DNA of 64,000 bases from Flavobacterium sp. PMTSA4 (GTDB taxonomy: Bacteria; Bacteroidota; Bacteroidia; Flavobacteriales; Flavobacteriaceae): assembly GCF_032098525.1 (NCBI RefSeq), contig NZ_CP134890.1:2728001-2792000 (forward strand). Direction: 5' to 3'. The notes under the pieces were generated by a model. The model did not search any database and was not told the origin of the DNA. It saw only the letters and a list, made by a program, of their open reading frames with translations. How positions within the stretch are numbered: the first letter of the stretch is position 1; each line of letters begins with the position of its first letter. Positions 45,034 to 56,900 of this stretch are shown one piece after another. The position numbers were made by a program, and so were the translations under genes.

Positions 45034-45168
45034 CCAACCAGCCTAAGAAGTCTAACTGGTCTAACCAGTCTAATAAAGTCTAAGAAGTCTAACTAATCCA
45101 ACCAGTCTAAGAAGTCTAACCAGTCTAAGCAGTCTAAGAATGTCCAATCAGTCTAAGAAATCTAGCGA
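45034..45168. repeat. 9-bp periodic array (gtctaacca / gtctaagaa)
   Basis: The cta (or cca) core falls at 45043, 45052, 45061, 45070, 45080, 45089, 45098, 45107, 45116, 45125, 45134, 45144, 45153 and 45162: steps of 9 with two of 10. The last unit provides the TAG stop of the minus-strand membrane protein. A short relative (gtctaataaagtcta) is near 16390-16404. Confidence 0.8.
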
Positions 45169-45647
45169 TTCTCATCTCCCGAAACCATACCGTTTTCAAT
45201 TCCTTTCTTGAATCCCATAATAGCAAACACACCAGCAACAAGAGCAATCCCCGAGCGAATCCAGTGCGATATCGCCCAAGCTTCAAGGTTACCACGAGCT
45301 TCCAATCCGGTGTAATCGGCTTCAATAAAGCTGATGTTTTTTGGCAAATGGAAGACAAGCGTTTGCAAAACAATGACAATCAGGCAAATTAAGGCATAAC
45401 GCCAGTATTTGCGCTCCAAAGAGTTTTTAGAATAATGCAACATCAACCAAATACAACCAAAAAAAGCAGGCAATAAGGTCAATAACATGGGCAGTAATAA
45501 CAAAGGATAATCTATTTTGAAGGTCGCCATAAACTCAATTGGTTCAAGCGATTGCCAACGTACAACATAGCTTAAACCTATGTTTATCATAATACCCAAA
45601 AAAGCCTCTATGGCAAGGATAGTGATAAAGGAAATGTTGTTTTTCAT
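45162..45647 (-). CDS. small four-helix membrane protein
   Basis: The 161-residue protein has four hydrophobic segments (about 6-27, 48-70, 82-100, 130-148), with VVRWQSLEPIEFMA between 1 and 2 and WAISHWIRSGIALVAG in the last. The pattern resembles DUF1772 (anthrone-oxygenase-like) proteins, but I am not sure. The stop codon lies inside the 9-bp repeat array, so the C-terminal residues may have been trimmed or extended by repeat growth. Confidence 0.65.
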   Translation of the reverse strand: MKNNISFITILAIEAFLGIMINIGLSYVVRWQSLEPIEFMATFKIDYPLLLLPMLLTLLPAFFGCIWLMLHYSKNSLERKYWRYALICLIVIVLQTLVFHLPKNISFIEADYTGLEARGNLEAWAISHWIRSGIALVAGVFAIMGFKKGIENGMVSGDENR

Positions 45648-45878
45648 TGAGGCAAAATAGTTACGTAGCTAATGTAGAAAATAAATGCTCAAAAGCAATG
45701 CATAAGCATAAGATTTTTAGGAGGATGAAGCACACTATCATGGTTTTAACATATTTTTAAATTCATTTCCTCAAAAAAAAGTATCTTCGCAATCGCAATA
45801 GTAGTTATACCAATGTGTAACAAATCCAATAAAACAACGACTACTATTCTTAAACTAAATTAACTTATAGTAATTACA

Positions 45879-48029
45879 ATGAAAAAAATTATTTTATCCT
45901 TTATCGCAGCCTTATTGCTTGTGCCAACAAGCGTAAAAGCTGACGAAGGAATGTGGTTTTTAATGTTTATCGAAAGATTAAACCACCGCGACATGCAAAA
46001 AATGGGCTTGCAACTAACAGCCGAAGAAATCTACAGCATCAACAACCACAGTTTAAAAGATGCTATCGTTCAATTTAACGGTGGATGTACTGCCGAAATC
46101 ATTTCAAAAGACGGTTTAGTATTAACCAATCACCACTGCGGATACGATGCGATTGCTGAATTATCTTCAGAAGAGCAAAACTATTTAAAGAACGGTTTTT
46201 GGGCTAAAAACAGAAAAGATGAAATGAAACCATCATCATTATACGTGCGTTTCTTTGTACGTATGGACGATGTTTCTAAAAGAATCTTATCAAAAGTAAA
46301 CGACAGCATGACTGAGGCTGAAAGAGAAAAAGCCATCAACCAGGAAATTGCTGCAATCGAGAAAGAAAACAACGAAGGCGGAAAATATACTGTTTCGGTT
46401 CGTTCATTCTTCCAAGGAAATGAGTACTACTACTTCGTATACCAAGATTATAAAGACGTTCGTTTAGTAGGAACACCACCAGAAAGCTTAGGTAAATTTG
46501 GTGGAGACACTGACAACTGGGAATGGCCACGTCACACTGCCGATTTCTCAATGTTCCGCGTATATGCAGATAAAAACGGAAACCCAGCAGACTATTCTCC
46601 TGAGAATGTTCCGTTACAACCAAAACATTACTTACCAGTAAACATTGGTGGAGTAAAAGAAAACGATTATGCCATGATTTTGGGTTACCCAGGAAGAACC
46701 AACCGTTGGATGCCAGCAGGCGGAATTGAGCAAAACGTGAAGTTTGCTTATCCTGCATGGGTTGAAGGTGCAAAAGTTGGTATGGATAACATGAAAAAAT
46801 ACATGAACCAAAGTGATGCCTTAAACTTAAAATATGCTTCTAAGTTTGCTTCAACAGCTAACTACTGGAAAAACCGTCAAGGAATGATTGATGCATTAAC
46901 TAAGTTTGGTACTGCTAAATCTAAAGCAGCACAAGAAGCGAAGTTCAACAAATGGGCTAACAAACCAGCTAACAAAGCAAAATACGGTAACGTAATTGCT
47001 GACATCAACAACTACTACGCATTAACAAACGAGAAATCACGTCACGATAACTACATGCAACAATTGTTTAGAACTACTTCTTTTGGAACTGTTTCAAGAG
47101 GTTTAGGAAGATACATGGATGCTTATGTAAAAGGTGATGCAAACAAACGTGCACAAATGGCACCTGCTATTGAAGAAATGGCTGAAGAAATGTTTAAAGA
47201 ATTACACATTCCTGCAGAAAAAGATTTAATGGCGGCGCAATTAAATACGTATGCTACTAAAGCTACGGGTTATGCTATTGCTCCAATGGTTAAGAAAATA
47301 GGTGATGAGAACAATAACGACTTTACAAAATATGTAAATGCTGCTTTTGATTTAAGTATCTTCACTTCTGTTGACAGAATTAAAGCATTCTTAGCATTAC
47401 CAAGCAAAGAGTTATTAGAAAATGACCCATTGTATGCATTGTCTAATGATATGTTGACTCATTATTCTTCAAAATCAGACGAAATTGCTGCTGCTCAAGA
47501 CAAATACAGCGCTGCATTCCGTAAACTAGTTGAAGGTTTAAGAGAATCAAAAATCGGAACTATTAAATATCCAGATGCTAACTCAACGTTGCGTTTAACT
47601 TATGGAAAAGTTCGTGCTTTACCAGCAGACAAGCGTAATGATGCAAAAATCAACAACTATACTACACTTGATGGTCAAGTGAAGAAATACAAAAAAGGTG
47701 ATGCAGAGTTTGATTTACCAGTTAAAGTTCTTGAAATGAACAAAAACAAAGAATATGGTAGATATGCAGACAAAGATGGTTCGCTACACGTAAACTTCTT
47801 GACGGATAATGATATTACAGGTGGTAATTCAGGTTCGCCAGTATTAAACGGAAAAGGAGAATTAATTGGTCTTGCTTTTGACGGAAACATCGAAGCAATG
47901 GCAGGTGACGTTATCTTTGACAAAAACTTACAAAGAACAATCAATGTTGATATTCGTTATGTACTTTGGGTAATCGAGAACTTCTCGGGAGCTAAAAACA
48001 TTGTTGACGAAATGACATTGACAAAATAA
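45879..48029 (+). CDS. dpp7: S46 family dipeptidyl-peptidase, DPP7 type
   Basis: The 716-residue protein has a signal peptide (MKKIILSFIAALLLVPTSVKA). Catalytic triad pieces are visible: TNHHCGYDA (His85/86), GGDTDNWEWPRHTADF (Asp) and TGGNSGSPV (Ser651). The specificity loop reads GLAFDGNIEAMAGD with Gly669, the residue that marks DPP7 (hydrophobic P1) whereas DPP11 has Arg there. It removes N-terminal dipeptides from peptides in the periplasm, feeding amino-acid catabolism. Codon use suggests high expression. A strong terminator follows. Confidence 0.94.
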   Translation: MKKIILSFIAALLLVPTSVKADEGMWFLMFIERLNHRDMQKMGLQLTAEEIYSINNHSLKDAIVQFNGGCTAEIISKDGLVLTNHHCGYDAIAELSSEEQNYLKNGFWAKNRKDEMKPSSLYVRFFVRMDDVSKRILSKVNDSMTEAEREKAINQEIAAIEKENNEGGKYTVSVRSFFQGNEYYYFVYQDYKDVRLVGTPPESLGKFGGDTDNWEWPRHTADFSMFRVYADKNGNPADYSPENVPLQPKHYLPVNIGGVKENDYAMILGYPGRTNRWMPAGGIEQNVKFAYPAWVEGAKVGMDNMKKYMNQSDALNLKYASKFASTANYWKNRQGMIDALTKFGTAKSKAAQEAKFNKWANKPANKAKYGNVIADINNYYALTNEKSRHDNYMQQLFRTTSFGTVSRGLGRYMDAYVKGDANKRAQMAPAIEEMAEEMFKELHIPAEKDLMAAQLNTYATKATGYAIAPMVKKIGDENNNDFTKYVNAAFDLSIFTSVDRIKAFLALPSKELLENDPLYALSNDMLTHYSSKSDEIAAAQDKYSAAFRKLVEGLRESKIGTIKYPDANSTLRLTYGKVRALPADKRNDAKINNYTTLDGQVKKYKKGDAEFDLPVKVLEMNKNKEYGRYADKDGSLHVNFLTDNDITGGNSGSPVLNGKGELIGLAFDGNIEAMAGDVIFDKNLQRTINVDIRYVLWVIENFSGAKNIVDEMTLTK

Positions 48030-48048
48030 TCGAATAGATTTAGAATAT

Positions 48049-48083
48049 AAAAACCCCCGATTGAAATTCAATCGGGGGTTTTT
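48049..48083. terminator. bidirectional terminator between DPP7 and the T9SS gene
   Basis: A perfect 16-bp stem (aaaaacccccgattga with its complement) with a 3-nt loop has A- and T-runs on either side, serving both convergent genes. Confidence 0.95.
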
Positions 48084-48103
48084 GTTTATATTATTTTTAG
48101 TTG

Positions 48104-51100
48104 CTAATGCATTAATTTAATATCAGCAACTTTATCATTACCAAGTTTCACTTTCGCAATGTAAACTCCATTTGGATAATAGAATGGGATTGTATATTGT
48201 TTAATATTTATTTCCGTTTGATTGATAATCATTTTTCCTGTGATATCATAAACCGTTAAGTTTTTAATCATTTCACTCGAGTTGATAGTCAATTCTTGAT
48301 TGGTTATCATTCCAAAAGTTGTAGTATCGGTAACTTCTCCAACGCCTAAAGCATTGGTGGTATAAACAATTTGAAAACGATTGTTGAACGTTCCTGAATT
48401 AGTAATGAAAGTATAAGGACTTGCTTTTAAATCGTGGTCAATATTCAAAAGATTGTCTCTCAAATAAATGTTTTGATTGCCCAAAAACAATCCGTCTAAT
48501 TCATCAATAGCAATTGAATAGCTACCATTAGTAGTAACACGATATCCAAGTGGAACTACATCATTTTGGTTAAACGGTAAACCTTTTCCCTGAATTACTA
48601 AATTTCGACCATCGTGAATAGAGTAAATATCAATTGCATTATTAGTAAACGAATCACCATCATAAAATTTGTCAATTCCATCAGTTGCTCCAGTCATATA
48701 ACCTATTAAAGTTTGTCTGAAAGTTGAGTCGCTGTATAAATTCAACCAAATTCTATTTTTCTCTATAGAAGGTTCGCCAGATGTTCTAAAGAATTGTGAA
48801 TTGTTGTTGGTTTCACGCATACTGTTGTTGAACGTTATTTGACCATCAGCAAAAGCTTGAGCAAAGAAACCTTGACCCGATGCAATTTTACCATTTGGTT
48901 TTAAACTCAGATTAGTTGGGTCAGTAGATGGCGCAGTTCCTGTTCCTCCAGCTAAGTTCCAACTTCCATAATCGGTAACCGAATAAGGTCCTGTTCCTGA
49001 ATATAATGTTAATGATGTCCAGAAGAATAATGTACCACCAAGTTCTGTATTATTAGCATGTTGTAAAAATTTAGTAGCATCTACAACACTTGGATATGGA
49101 TTGGCTAATAAAACCGTATTTCCTGCAACCAAAGAACTACTGTCAAAACTGTCAACATTTACATTTACAACTCCGTTTTTAGGCGTTCCAGTATATACAA
49201 AATCAATAGTTCCTGTTCCGGTGCTAAAAGGTGCTATGTTTTTAACTCTCGCAATAAATCCTTCCCCAGAAGTAACAGAACTCAAAGATGTCCATGTCCC
49301 AGCAGATGTTCCTGAAACCCAACGGTATTTTAAATCGAACTCAGTTGGTATTTGACTAAACGCATTTTCAGCTATTGGTGAACCCCAATAAACATATGCC
49401 CAACGTGTCATCGGACGTGTTGTTCTAGTCATTTTCATGGTTCCGCTATTTATTGCAGTATCTACATTTTGAACCAAGCTTGAACTGTTTTTTAACTCAA
49501 TCAAACCATTAGCTCTAACCGTTACTTCATCGTTTATGGTTAAATTATTGGAAGTATTGATTAAAACATTAGCATTTGATTTTACATCGATGTTTTTACC
49601 ATAAGCTTGATAACTACTACCAGAAATGATAGGATTGTTTGCAGTTGAAGGAACAACAATACAATCAGTTATAGCAGGAACACCATTTGGTTTCCAGTTC
49701 GTTGCCGAATTCCAATCGGTTGACAAACCTTGCCATATTTTAGATTTATTAGTAACCGTAATATCTTGACTTGTAGTACAACCATTGGCTAATGTTGCAT
49801 TAGCAGTAAACGTATAGGTTCCACTTTCAAGTTGCGTAATAGATGGCTTCACATAAACATTAAGCGCAGGTGTTCCAGACACATAAGCTATTGTACAAGC
49901 AGGATCAGAGAAAGCATTAACAGGAGTTGAGCTTGTCCAACTTAAAGCGGTCCCAATTGGTCTGTATCCATAAAGTTTAACATCATCAACCGCCAAACCA
50001 TCACACCATTCACCATAATATTGAATTCTTACTTTCAAATTAGGTTGATTAATATAACCTGATAAATCATAAGTTAAAGTTTCAAAACGGGTACCTATAC
50101 CAACATCTTCTGTGAATCTTTTTATTTCTGTCCAATTTCCACCTCCGTTGGTAGAAACATCAATGGTTACATAATCTAAAGCAAGATAGGTTCCGTCTTC
50201 GTAGTAACGTGAGTAAAACATTCGTAAGCTCAAAGTCAAACTTGTAAAACTGCTTGAACTTACCGTAGCTGATGCCATTTGATTATGAATCGTAACTCCA
50301 CCAACATCAGATGTTGAAAACGCAAAATTATTTCCATTAATGCCTGATGAAATTGCAGGAAACCAAACGTTATAATTAACCACTTGTGTTGGAACAAAAG
50401 TACTTGTTTTGTTTTGCCATTGAGAATTAGCATCTTGAGAAGTTGGATTTATATTCGTATTTGTGAATGTACCCAAACCAGAATTGAATTTTTCATCAAT
50501 TAAATATACTTCTTCCTGGTCACCAGTTGCTGTCAAGTCCAAAATAACTCCTTCACCACAAACCGTTGGATTACTTGGAGAATAGGTTAGCGACGGGATA
50601 GGACTAATAGTTGCTGTAACGGCTGTTCTTTTTAATGATTCACATCCATTGTATGCAGTTACATAGTAAGTTGTTGTAGTACTTATGCTTGGTGTTGTCC
50701 ATGAACTAGTAGCAGAAGTTCCAACTAATGTTGAACCAGTAGGAGTAGAGTACCATCTGTATTGAGTAACTCCAGGCGAAGTACTCACTGCGTTTAAAAC
50801 AACTGTTCCTGAGCCACAAGTTTTACCATCGGTTACAGAAGTTATTACAGCATTACAACTTGAAACTACTGTGAAAAGATAATCTTCGGTTTCGCCATAA
50901 TAATTAATATTTCCGCATGGTGTAAATGAAGCACTTCCAGTATAATTATTTATTCTAATTCTAATACGATAATTTCCAAGTGGAGTAGAAGATGGAATAA
51001 TAAATCCAAAAGTTGTTGAATAAGTAGCAATTCCTCCTGTATTGTAAACTTGTTCACCTGGGTCAGCAAATACTCCATCTTTGTTCCAATCTACCCAAGC

Positions 51101-53746
51101 TTTAATATAGGATGAATTTGTTGCCTGTAAAAATACATTTACTCCTTCTCCTTGGGCTTGTTGTGACAAATTTGACAGATTTGTGAAGTCTTGATATCCT
51201 CTAGGAGAAGAGGTGTATGTAGAAGCATTAGTTACGTCGTTTAAAGTTCCAACAAAAGCTACCTCAGTTAAATAAGTTAAATTTTCAAAATTAACACCAA
51301 CCGATGGTGTACAGTAATTTGAATTTATAGTCGATGTATTCCCATTTAAAGGTGATGTTGTATTGTAAATTGGTCCACCAGAACAAGCGGAGTTATAAGC
51401 AAATACAAAAATATAATATAAAGTATTTGGCGATAAACCAGAAGCTACGAAAGCGGTATTAGAATCGTTGTCAACTACGGTATTTCCTGCTCCAACAGTT
51501 CCGCCAATTGTATAACTAGTTGTGTTAACTGGAGATGGAGCAATACCTGTTGTGTTAATTACTACCAGATAATTGTCAGGAGCAGGACTCGGAGCTGTAA
51601 AACTACCAGCAATTGTTGTGCCTGTTGCATTTAAAATCAAAGTAGTAGGTTGTGATGAAGGCGCACTACAAGCTATCGGATCAGCAATTGTAATTGTATA
51701 ATCTTCGGTTTCACCTAAAGTGCCATTCATTGTACAACTTGAAGTTGAAGAAACGTTAGTTTGACGTCCATATCGCACTCTCATTCTTGTGGTTCCTAAA
51801 GTAGCTCCTGCAGGAATGGTGATGGTTATAGTATTTGTAGAGTTTGCAATAACTCCATTTCCAAAAGAAAAATATTCTCCAGCGTCAGTGAAAACTTGAT
51901 TTTGATTAAAATCAATCCAAACTCCTAAGCCGTGCTTTTTATTCCCTGTTCCAGTTCCAATACTTAAATTATAATTGTTTCCTCTTGTAACTGTAGTAGT
52001 TTGTGAACCTGTAGGCGGATAATTAGTGTATCCAGTAGCCGAACAAGTTGTGTTATTAATAAGAGTATTTAAAGTTACGTTAGCAATATAATCGCCACTT
52101 GCACAATTAAGATTCCCTGTTGGCACACAATAATTTGTTGCTAAAGTTGTAATATTTCCAGTTAGTGGAGAAGTTGACAAATACGATGGACCACCAGTAC
52201 AAGAATTATTAAATGAAAAAACAAAAAAGTAATATTGTGTTGTCAAACTTAGTCCTGTAGCTGTAAAACTTGTGTTTGAATCATTGTCAACTACAATATT
52301 TCCAGCACCAACAGTTGCGCCTATGGTATAATTTGTTCCATTAACAGGTGAAGGAATTGTTCCTGTGGTATTTCGAATAACCAAATAATTACTTGGAGCA
52401 GGTGAAGCTGCTGTAAAAGTTCCTAAAACACTTGTGCCTCCAGGAGTAAGAGTAAGAGAAATAGGTTGAGAAATTGGAGTTGTACAAGGTAATTGGTCTA
52501 AAATGTTTAATGTATAATCTTCTACTTCACCGTCAAATCCCGTTTGACACGAACTAGTTGTTACACTATTATATTTTGATTGTATTCGCATTCTAACAGT
52601 TCCAGTTCCAGCACTAATTGGAATGGTAATTGAAAAAGGACATAAACTACTTAATCCATTTGAAACATTGGATGCGGTTCCTATGTTATAAAATTCTCCT
52701 GCATCCAGAAAATCACCATCACTATTCCAATCTATCCAAACAGATTGATAATTTGTATAATTTCCACCAGTGTCAATATAAACATTTAATCCATAGGAAA
52801 TACCTTTGTAAACATTAGTGCTAATTGAAGTGAAATCAGAATAGGCAACATTTACTAAAGTACTTAAATTATTAATAGTATTAAAGTTCACACCTGAAAT
52901 TCCATCTGCAATTGTTCCCCCAGAGGAATTACAATAACTAATACAACTTGAACCATAAGTAGTTGTAATTGTCATGTCGCTTGTTGAAGCTGAACATGGA
53001 CTGTTAGAAATGGTCCAACGAAGAGTTGCAGTTGCACCTAGTGCTAAACCAGTTATAGAAGTGCTCGCAGAATTTGGATTTGTGATTGTTGCAACTCCAG
53101 AAACTAAACTCCAAACCCCAGTACCTACAGCAGGCGTATTTGCATTAACAGTTGTACTTGTAACACAAGCAGCAAGCGTTTGATTTGCACCAGCTACAGC
53201 TGTTGATGGTGGAGTTCCTGAGGTAGATGTTAAGGTGTTAGTGACAGTAGTTCCATTAATTAATCCATTTATAACTCCAGTACCTCCAGTTCTTGTAATA
53301 TTTCCAGTACTTGAAGTATTGATTGCTCTAATTTGTAGATTAGAAATTATTATTTGATCGTTTTTATTCGTTCCAGTGCAAGAATATGTAATAGTTATGG
53401 TGTTTGATGTAGTTACAATTGATGGGGTGGCAGAAATATTTTGATTTATTGCATAACTTAAACTTGCAGAACCTGCTAAAAATTCAAAATTTGCTGGAGC
53501 TGAAAGTATTAATGTAACATCTGTTCCTGTAGAAAAATTACCTCGGTTACCTGTTCCAACTTCTTCTAAAACTATATTTCCAATAGTATAATACGACGAT
53601 GGAAATCCACTACAAACCGGTATACTTAAGTTTGGTTTAGTAATAGTTATTTGAGAGTAAGCTTCATTTGTAAATAATGAAAATACAAATAAAGAGAGTA
53701 AGATTATTTTGGACTTTATTTTTTCTGAAAAGTAATTTTTAACCAT
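48104..53746 (-). CDS. giant secreted GEVED/Ig-like protein with T9SS type A sorting domain
   Basis: The 1880-residue protein has a signal peptide ([19 protein letters not shown]). Three GEVED modules end near residues 407, 677 and 952 ([27 protein letters not shown]), the first two each followed by a near-duplicate Fn3-like module (PAPSNYLVI / [20 protein letters not shown] / [11 protein letters not shown]). Then come a discoidin/MAM-like region and a surface-protein module shared with the next gene. The C-terminus ([28 protein letters not shown]) is a type A sorting domain. It should be exported by T9SS to the surface or medium; ligand unknown. Confidence 0.92.
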   Translation of the reverse strand: MVKNYFSEKIKSKIILLSLFVFSLFTNEAYSQITITKPNLSIPVCSGFPSSYYTIGNIVLEEVGTGNRGNFSTGTDVTLILSAPANFEFLAGSASLSYAINQNISATPSIVTTSNTITITYSCTGTNKNDQIIISNLQIRAINTSSTGNITRTGGTGVINGLINGTTVTNTLTSTSGTPPSTAVAGANQTLAACVTSTTVNANTPAVGTGVWSLVSGVATITNPNSASTSITGLALGATATLRWTISNSPCSASTSDMTITTTYGSSCISYCNSSGGTIADGISGVNFNTINNLSTLVNVAYSDFTSISTNVYKGISYGLNVYIDTGGNYTNYQSVWIDWNSDGDFLDAGEFYNIGTASNVSNGLSSLCPFSITIPISAGTGTVRMRIQSKYNSVTTSSCQTGFDGEVEDYTLNILDQLPCTTPISQPISLTLTPGGTSVLGTFTAASPAPSNYLVIRNTTGTIPSPVNGTNYTIGATVGAGNIVVDNDSNTSFTATGLSLTTQYYFFVFSFNNSCTGGPSYLSTSPLTGNITTLATNYCVPTGNLNCASGDYIANVTLNTLINNTTCSATGYTNYPPTGSQTTTVTRGNNYNLSIGTGTGNKKHGLGVWIDFNQNQVFTDAGEYFSFGNGVIANSTNTITITIPAGATLGTTRMRVRYGRQTNVSSTSSCTMNGTLGETEDYTITIADPIACSAPSSQPTTLILNATGTTIAGSFTAPSPAPDNYLVVINTTGIAPSPVNTTSYTIGGTVGAGNTVVDNDSNTAFVASGLSPNTLYYIFVFAYNSACSGGPIYNTTSPLNGNTSTINSNYCTPSVGVNFENLTYLTEVAFVGTLNDVTNASTYTSSPRGYQDFTNLSNLSQQAQGEGVNVFLQATNSSYIKAWVDWNKDGVFADPGEQVYNTGGIATYSTTFGFIIPSSTPLGNYRIRIRINNYTGSASFTPCGNINYYGETEDYLFTVVSSCNAVITSVTDGKTCGSGTVVLNAVSTSPGVTQYRWYSTPTGSTLVGTSATSSWTTPSISTTTTYYVTAYNGCESLKRTAVTATISPIPSLTYSPSNPTVCGEGVILDLTATGDQEEVYLIDEKFNSGLGTFTNTNINPTSQDANSQWQNKTSTFVPTQVVNYNVWFPAISSGINGNNFAFSTSDVGGVTIHNQMASATVSSSSFTSLTLSLRMFYSRYYEDGTYLALDYVTIDVSTNGGGNWTEIKRFTEDVGIGTRFETLTYDLSGYINQPNLKVRIQYYGEWCDGLAVDDVKLYGYRPIGTALSWTSSTPVNAFSDPACTIAYVSGTPALNVYVKPSITQLESGTYTFTANATLANGCTTSQDITVTNKSKIWQGLSTDWNSATNWKPNGVPAITDCIVVPSTANNPIISGSSYQAYGKNIDVKSNANVLINTSNNLTINDEVTVRANGLIELKNSSSLVQNVDTAINSGTMKMTRTTRPMTRWAYVYWGSPIAENAFSQIPTEFDLKYRWVSGTSAGTWTSLSSVTSGEGFIARVKNIAPFSTGTGTIDFVYTGTPKNGVVNVNVDSFDSSSLVAGNTVLLANPYPSVVDATKFLQHANNTELGGTLFFWTSLTLYSGTGPYSVTDYGSWNLAGGTGTAPSTDPTNLSLKPNGKIASGQGFFAQAFADGQITFNNSMRETNNNSQFFRTSGEPSIEKNRIWLNLYSDSTFRQTLIGYMTGATDGIDKFYDGDSFTNNAIDIYSIHDGRNLVIQGKGLPFNQNDVVPLGYRVTTNGSYSIAIDELDGLFLGNQNIYLRDNLLNIDHDLKASPYTFITNSGTFNNRFQIVYTTNALGVGEVTDTTTFGMITNQELTINSSEMIKNLTVYDITGKMIINQTEINIKQYTIPFYYPNGVYIAKVKLGNDKVADIKLMH

Positions 53747-53963
53747 AGCATATCATTTTTAAATTCGGGCTTCATGTTTTCTAATATAGAAATCAGATAG
53801 TTATATTAAAAATAATTCTTTTTCTTGTAGATTGGTTTTCTTACAAGATAAATTACCTTAATAATCGATGAATTACATAAATTTAAAAGAATGCATTTCT
53901 TTACAAATGAATTAACTGGTTTTCGATACTGTTTTTATAAATTTTATTTTGGTTAAAAATGAA

Positions 53964-56900
53964 TTAATTATTAATAATTTTTGTGCTAAAAACAGTGCTA
54001 TCATCAAAAATAGTTTTTAGAATATAGGTGCTGTTAGATAAATTGTTACAAGGTAAAACCAAAGTATTTTCATTATTATCAATATTAAATTCTGAAACTT
54101 TTTGTCCTAATAAATTAAATAAGAACACTTTTTTAATTTGATTCAAATTATTGTTTTTGATTATCAAATTTTCAGAATTATTATCAAAATAGGCAATGGT
54201 ATTTGAATTTGAAATATTCTCATTGTTAGACAATGAATTACTCATAAATCGTAGAGAAAATCTATTGTTAAATTCTCCTTCTGGCAAGTAAACTGAAAAA
54301 TCACCATTTCGAATGTCTGTATAAATTCCAGTTTCGTCATCATGAATATAAAGTTCTGTTGATGATGGAATATATTCTAATTCTGCGATTTTAATTGTTA
54401 TTTCACCTGCAACAGAATTCTTTATTCCTATTGGGAAAATTTCTTCAACTCCAAAATTTGGAACAGCTTGAATAACCAATTTTTCTTCACCTAAACTCCA
54501 GTACATATCATCAGTTGTAGTGTCAATAATTGTTGCGTCGTAGCCATAATCAAATAGATTAGTAGTATTTTCATCAGCTCCAATCATGATTTGTCTTTTT
54601 AATTCAGTAGCATTCTCAAAAGACAATCTAATTCTTTGGCGATTATCCACTTCTGTTAGATTAGCAGAGTTTTCATCATTTGTTCTTAAGAAGATAGAGT
54701 TAGAAGTATTATCTGCCACAAATACTCTTTGAGAGTTTTTGAAATTAATTGTTCCACCTGTAACAGGAGTACTTAAATTAGGATTGTTACTAGTCAAAGC
54801 ACTATTAGAACCTGTCCCAATGAAGAATCCTTGTCCAACTGGAATGTATCTTTTAGGTGTTTTAGAACCACTTGAACCATTATTAATTGTTAATGGATCG
54901 TTAGAAACTGCAACAACTCCACCCATTAGGGTATAACAAGCATATCCGCCAACATATTGATTTAAAATATGTGTTTGTCCTCCAAAATGATCCCAAAAAT
55001 AAAGTGCACCATTAAAGATGTTTGAAGAAGCTCTTCCTGCACCATCTTTAATATTATCTTTTATAAATTCATCAGCATCTAAAGCGGAAGGATATGGGTT
55101 TCCAACAAGATAACTTTGATTTAATGAAATAGTTAATGGAATGGTACCACTATTTGGTTTTCCAGCAAAAACATAATTTTGAAGAGAACTTATAGCAGCA
55201 GAACCTGTTACACCTTTCATTGTAAATCCTTCTCCTTTGTTTACTGTTCCAGTAGAGCCAATAAACTGCCATCCTGCATAAGTTGTGCTTACGCTTGTAT
55301 ATTTATACAACCAACTTGTACTTTTCTTTATTGGAGTTGATAAAGCTCCATCTGCAAAATAAGCTCCATTACCATATGTAATTGGACTTTGTGTAAATGG
55401 ATTTGCAGCAGAATTAGTTCCATCAAATAAAACATTTGCTAATGAATAGCTTGTACCATTTGTTGTAACTGGTGAACACCAATAGTTGTAGTGAAAACTA
55501 CTTTTAGTTCCTTGTTGGTCAACTAAAAGTTTTCCTGTTCCGCCAGTAGGATTTTGAGCAGTTCCATTTTGAATTAATTGGGCTTCGCCAACTAATCTTA
55601 AATCTCCACTTAATAAAGAAACTAAATTAGCAACCGTTAACTGAAAACCATCAATTAAACTAACACCTTTAGCTCCGTTTGTAGTGTTAACTGTCAGATT
55701 ATAAAAAGTTTCGTTGGTTTTTATTCCTTGATTTATTTTTTGAACAAGATTAGAAGTACTACCATTAAAAGATACTGTACCTTGACCAGTATTGAAAATG
55801 CCATTATTTTTCCAATCTCTACTTACGGTTAAAACGGAATTCGAATTTACCATAGTTAGATTTGCAGTATTAGCAATAATAACATCTCTAGCTGAAGCAA
55901 TATTACTGTAAGCAGCAGCAAAACTTGAATTTGATGGATCAATAACTGGCATTCTAGTTGTACCACCTAAAATTTGAGCATCAATTGTTGCTGAAGGTAA
56001 ACCACCAGCCCAATTTTTACAATCAAACCAATCTGTACTAACTAATCCAGTCCATAAACCAGGAGTTCCGTTTAAAACAGTTACAACTGCTGAACCAGTT
56101 AAATCCTGAGGCTTAGCGGTACATTTTGAATCACTTAATCCTACTATAGTAAATGTTCTATTGGTTGTTATTCCTGGAACATTTAGGATATATGGATTAG
56201 AAGTAATGTTATTTATTGTTGTGTTTGTACTACCATTATTGTAGGTTATACTCCAAGGTGAAGTACCTGTTAAATTAATTGTAAAAGAAGCTGTACCATT
56301 ATTACAAATTGTTTGCGAAGGACCAATATTTGCGGTTGGTCTTTGATTAACGGTAACAGTAATGTAAGTTGTACCTTCTGGACCATAACTAGTACAGCCA
56401 TTCAAGAAAGATGTAATTCCATAAGTCGTAGTTACAGTTGGGCTTACTGTTGCGGTTGAAGTATTACTAATTATTTCACCAGTTAAAGAGTCTACCCATT
56501 GAACAGCAACATTTGAAGGAGATTCAGGAATCAATATATTGTCAATAGCCCAAGAACTATTTGCATTTCCTGTATAGGTAAATCTTATTTTAAGATTTGG
56601 TTGACCAATATAATTGTCCATGTCTATAGATTCTAAAGGGAAATTATTATAAGGTGATCTTGTACTAGGACCTGAATAACTCGCCAATACAACAGTATAA
56701 GTAGTACCACCATCTAACGATAGCTCTACTAATGCAGAAGCTCCAGCTTGTAAATTGAATGCATGGTTAAAACTTAAACTTGCTGAGTCTAATCCGAATG
56801 TATTAAATGTTGGTGTATACATTACAGAATTATAATTTCCACTAGCAATTACAAATTTACCATCAGATGCATAATCAATTCCAGCGTAAGTTCCACCATT

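Larger units (their letters stand above)
44394..45161. other. 768-nt intergenic region with 7-, 9- and 21-bp periodic arrays
   Basis: The first 200 nt are plain AT-rich sequence with a short 20-bp-spaced direct repeat (tcgat, aaatgca at 44576-44608). Then come a 21-bp array (about 44737-44917), a 7-bp run (44986-45023) and a 9-bp array (45034-45168) that reaches into the next gene. I support no gene here; open frames on both strands over the 21-bp array follow from its multiple-of-three period. Confidence 0.75.
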
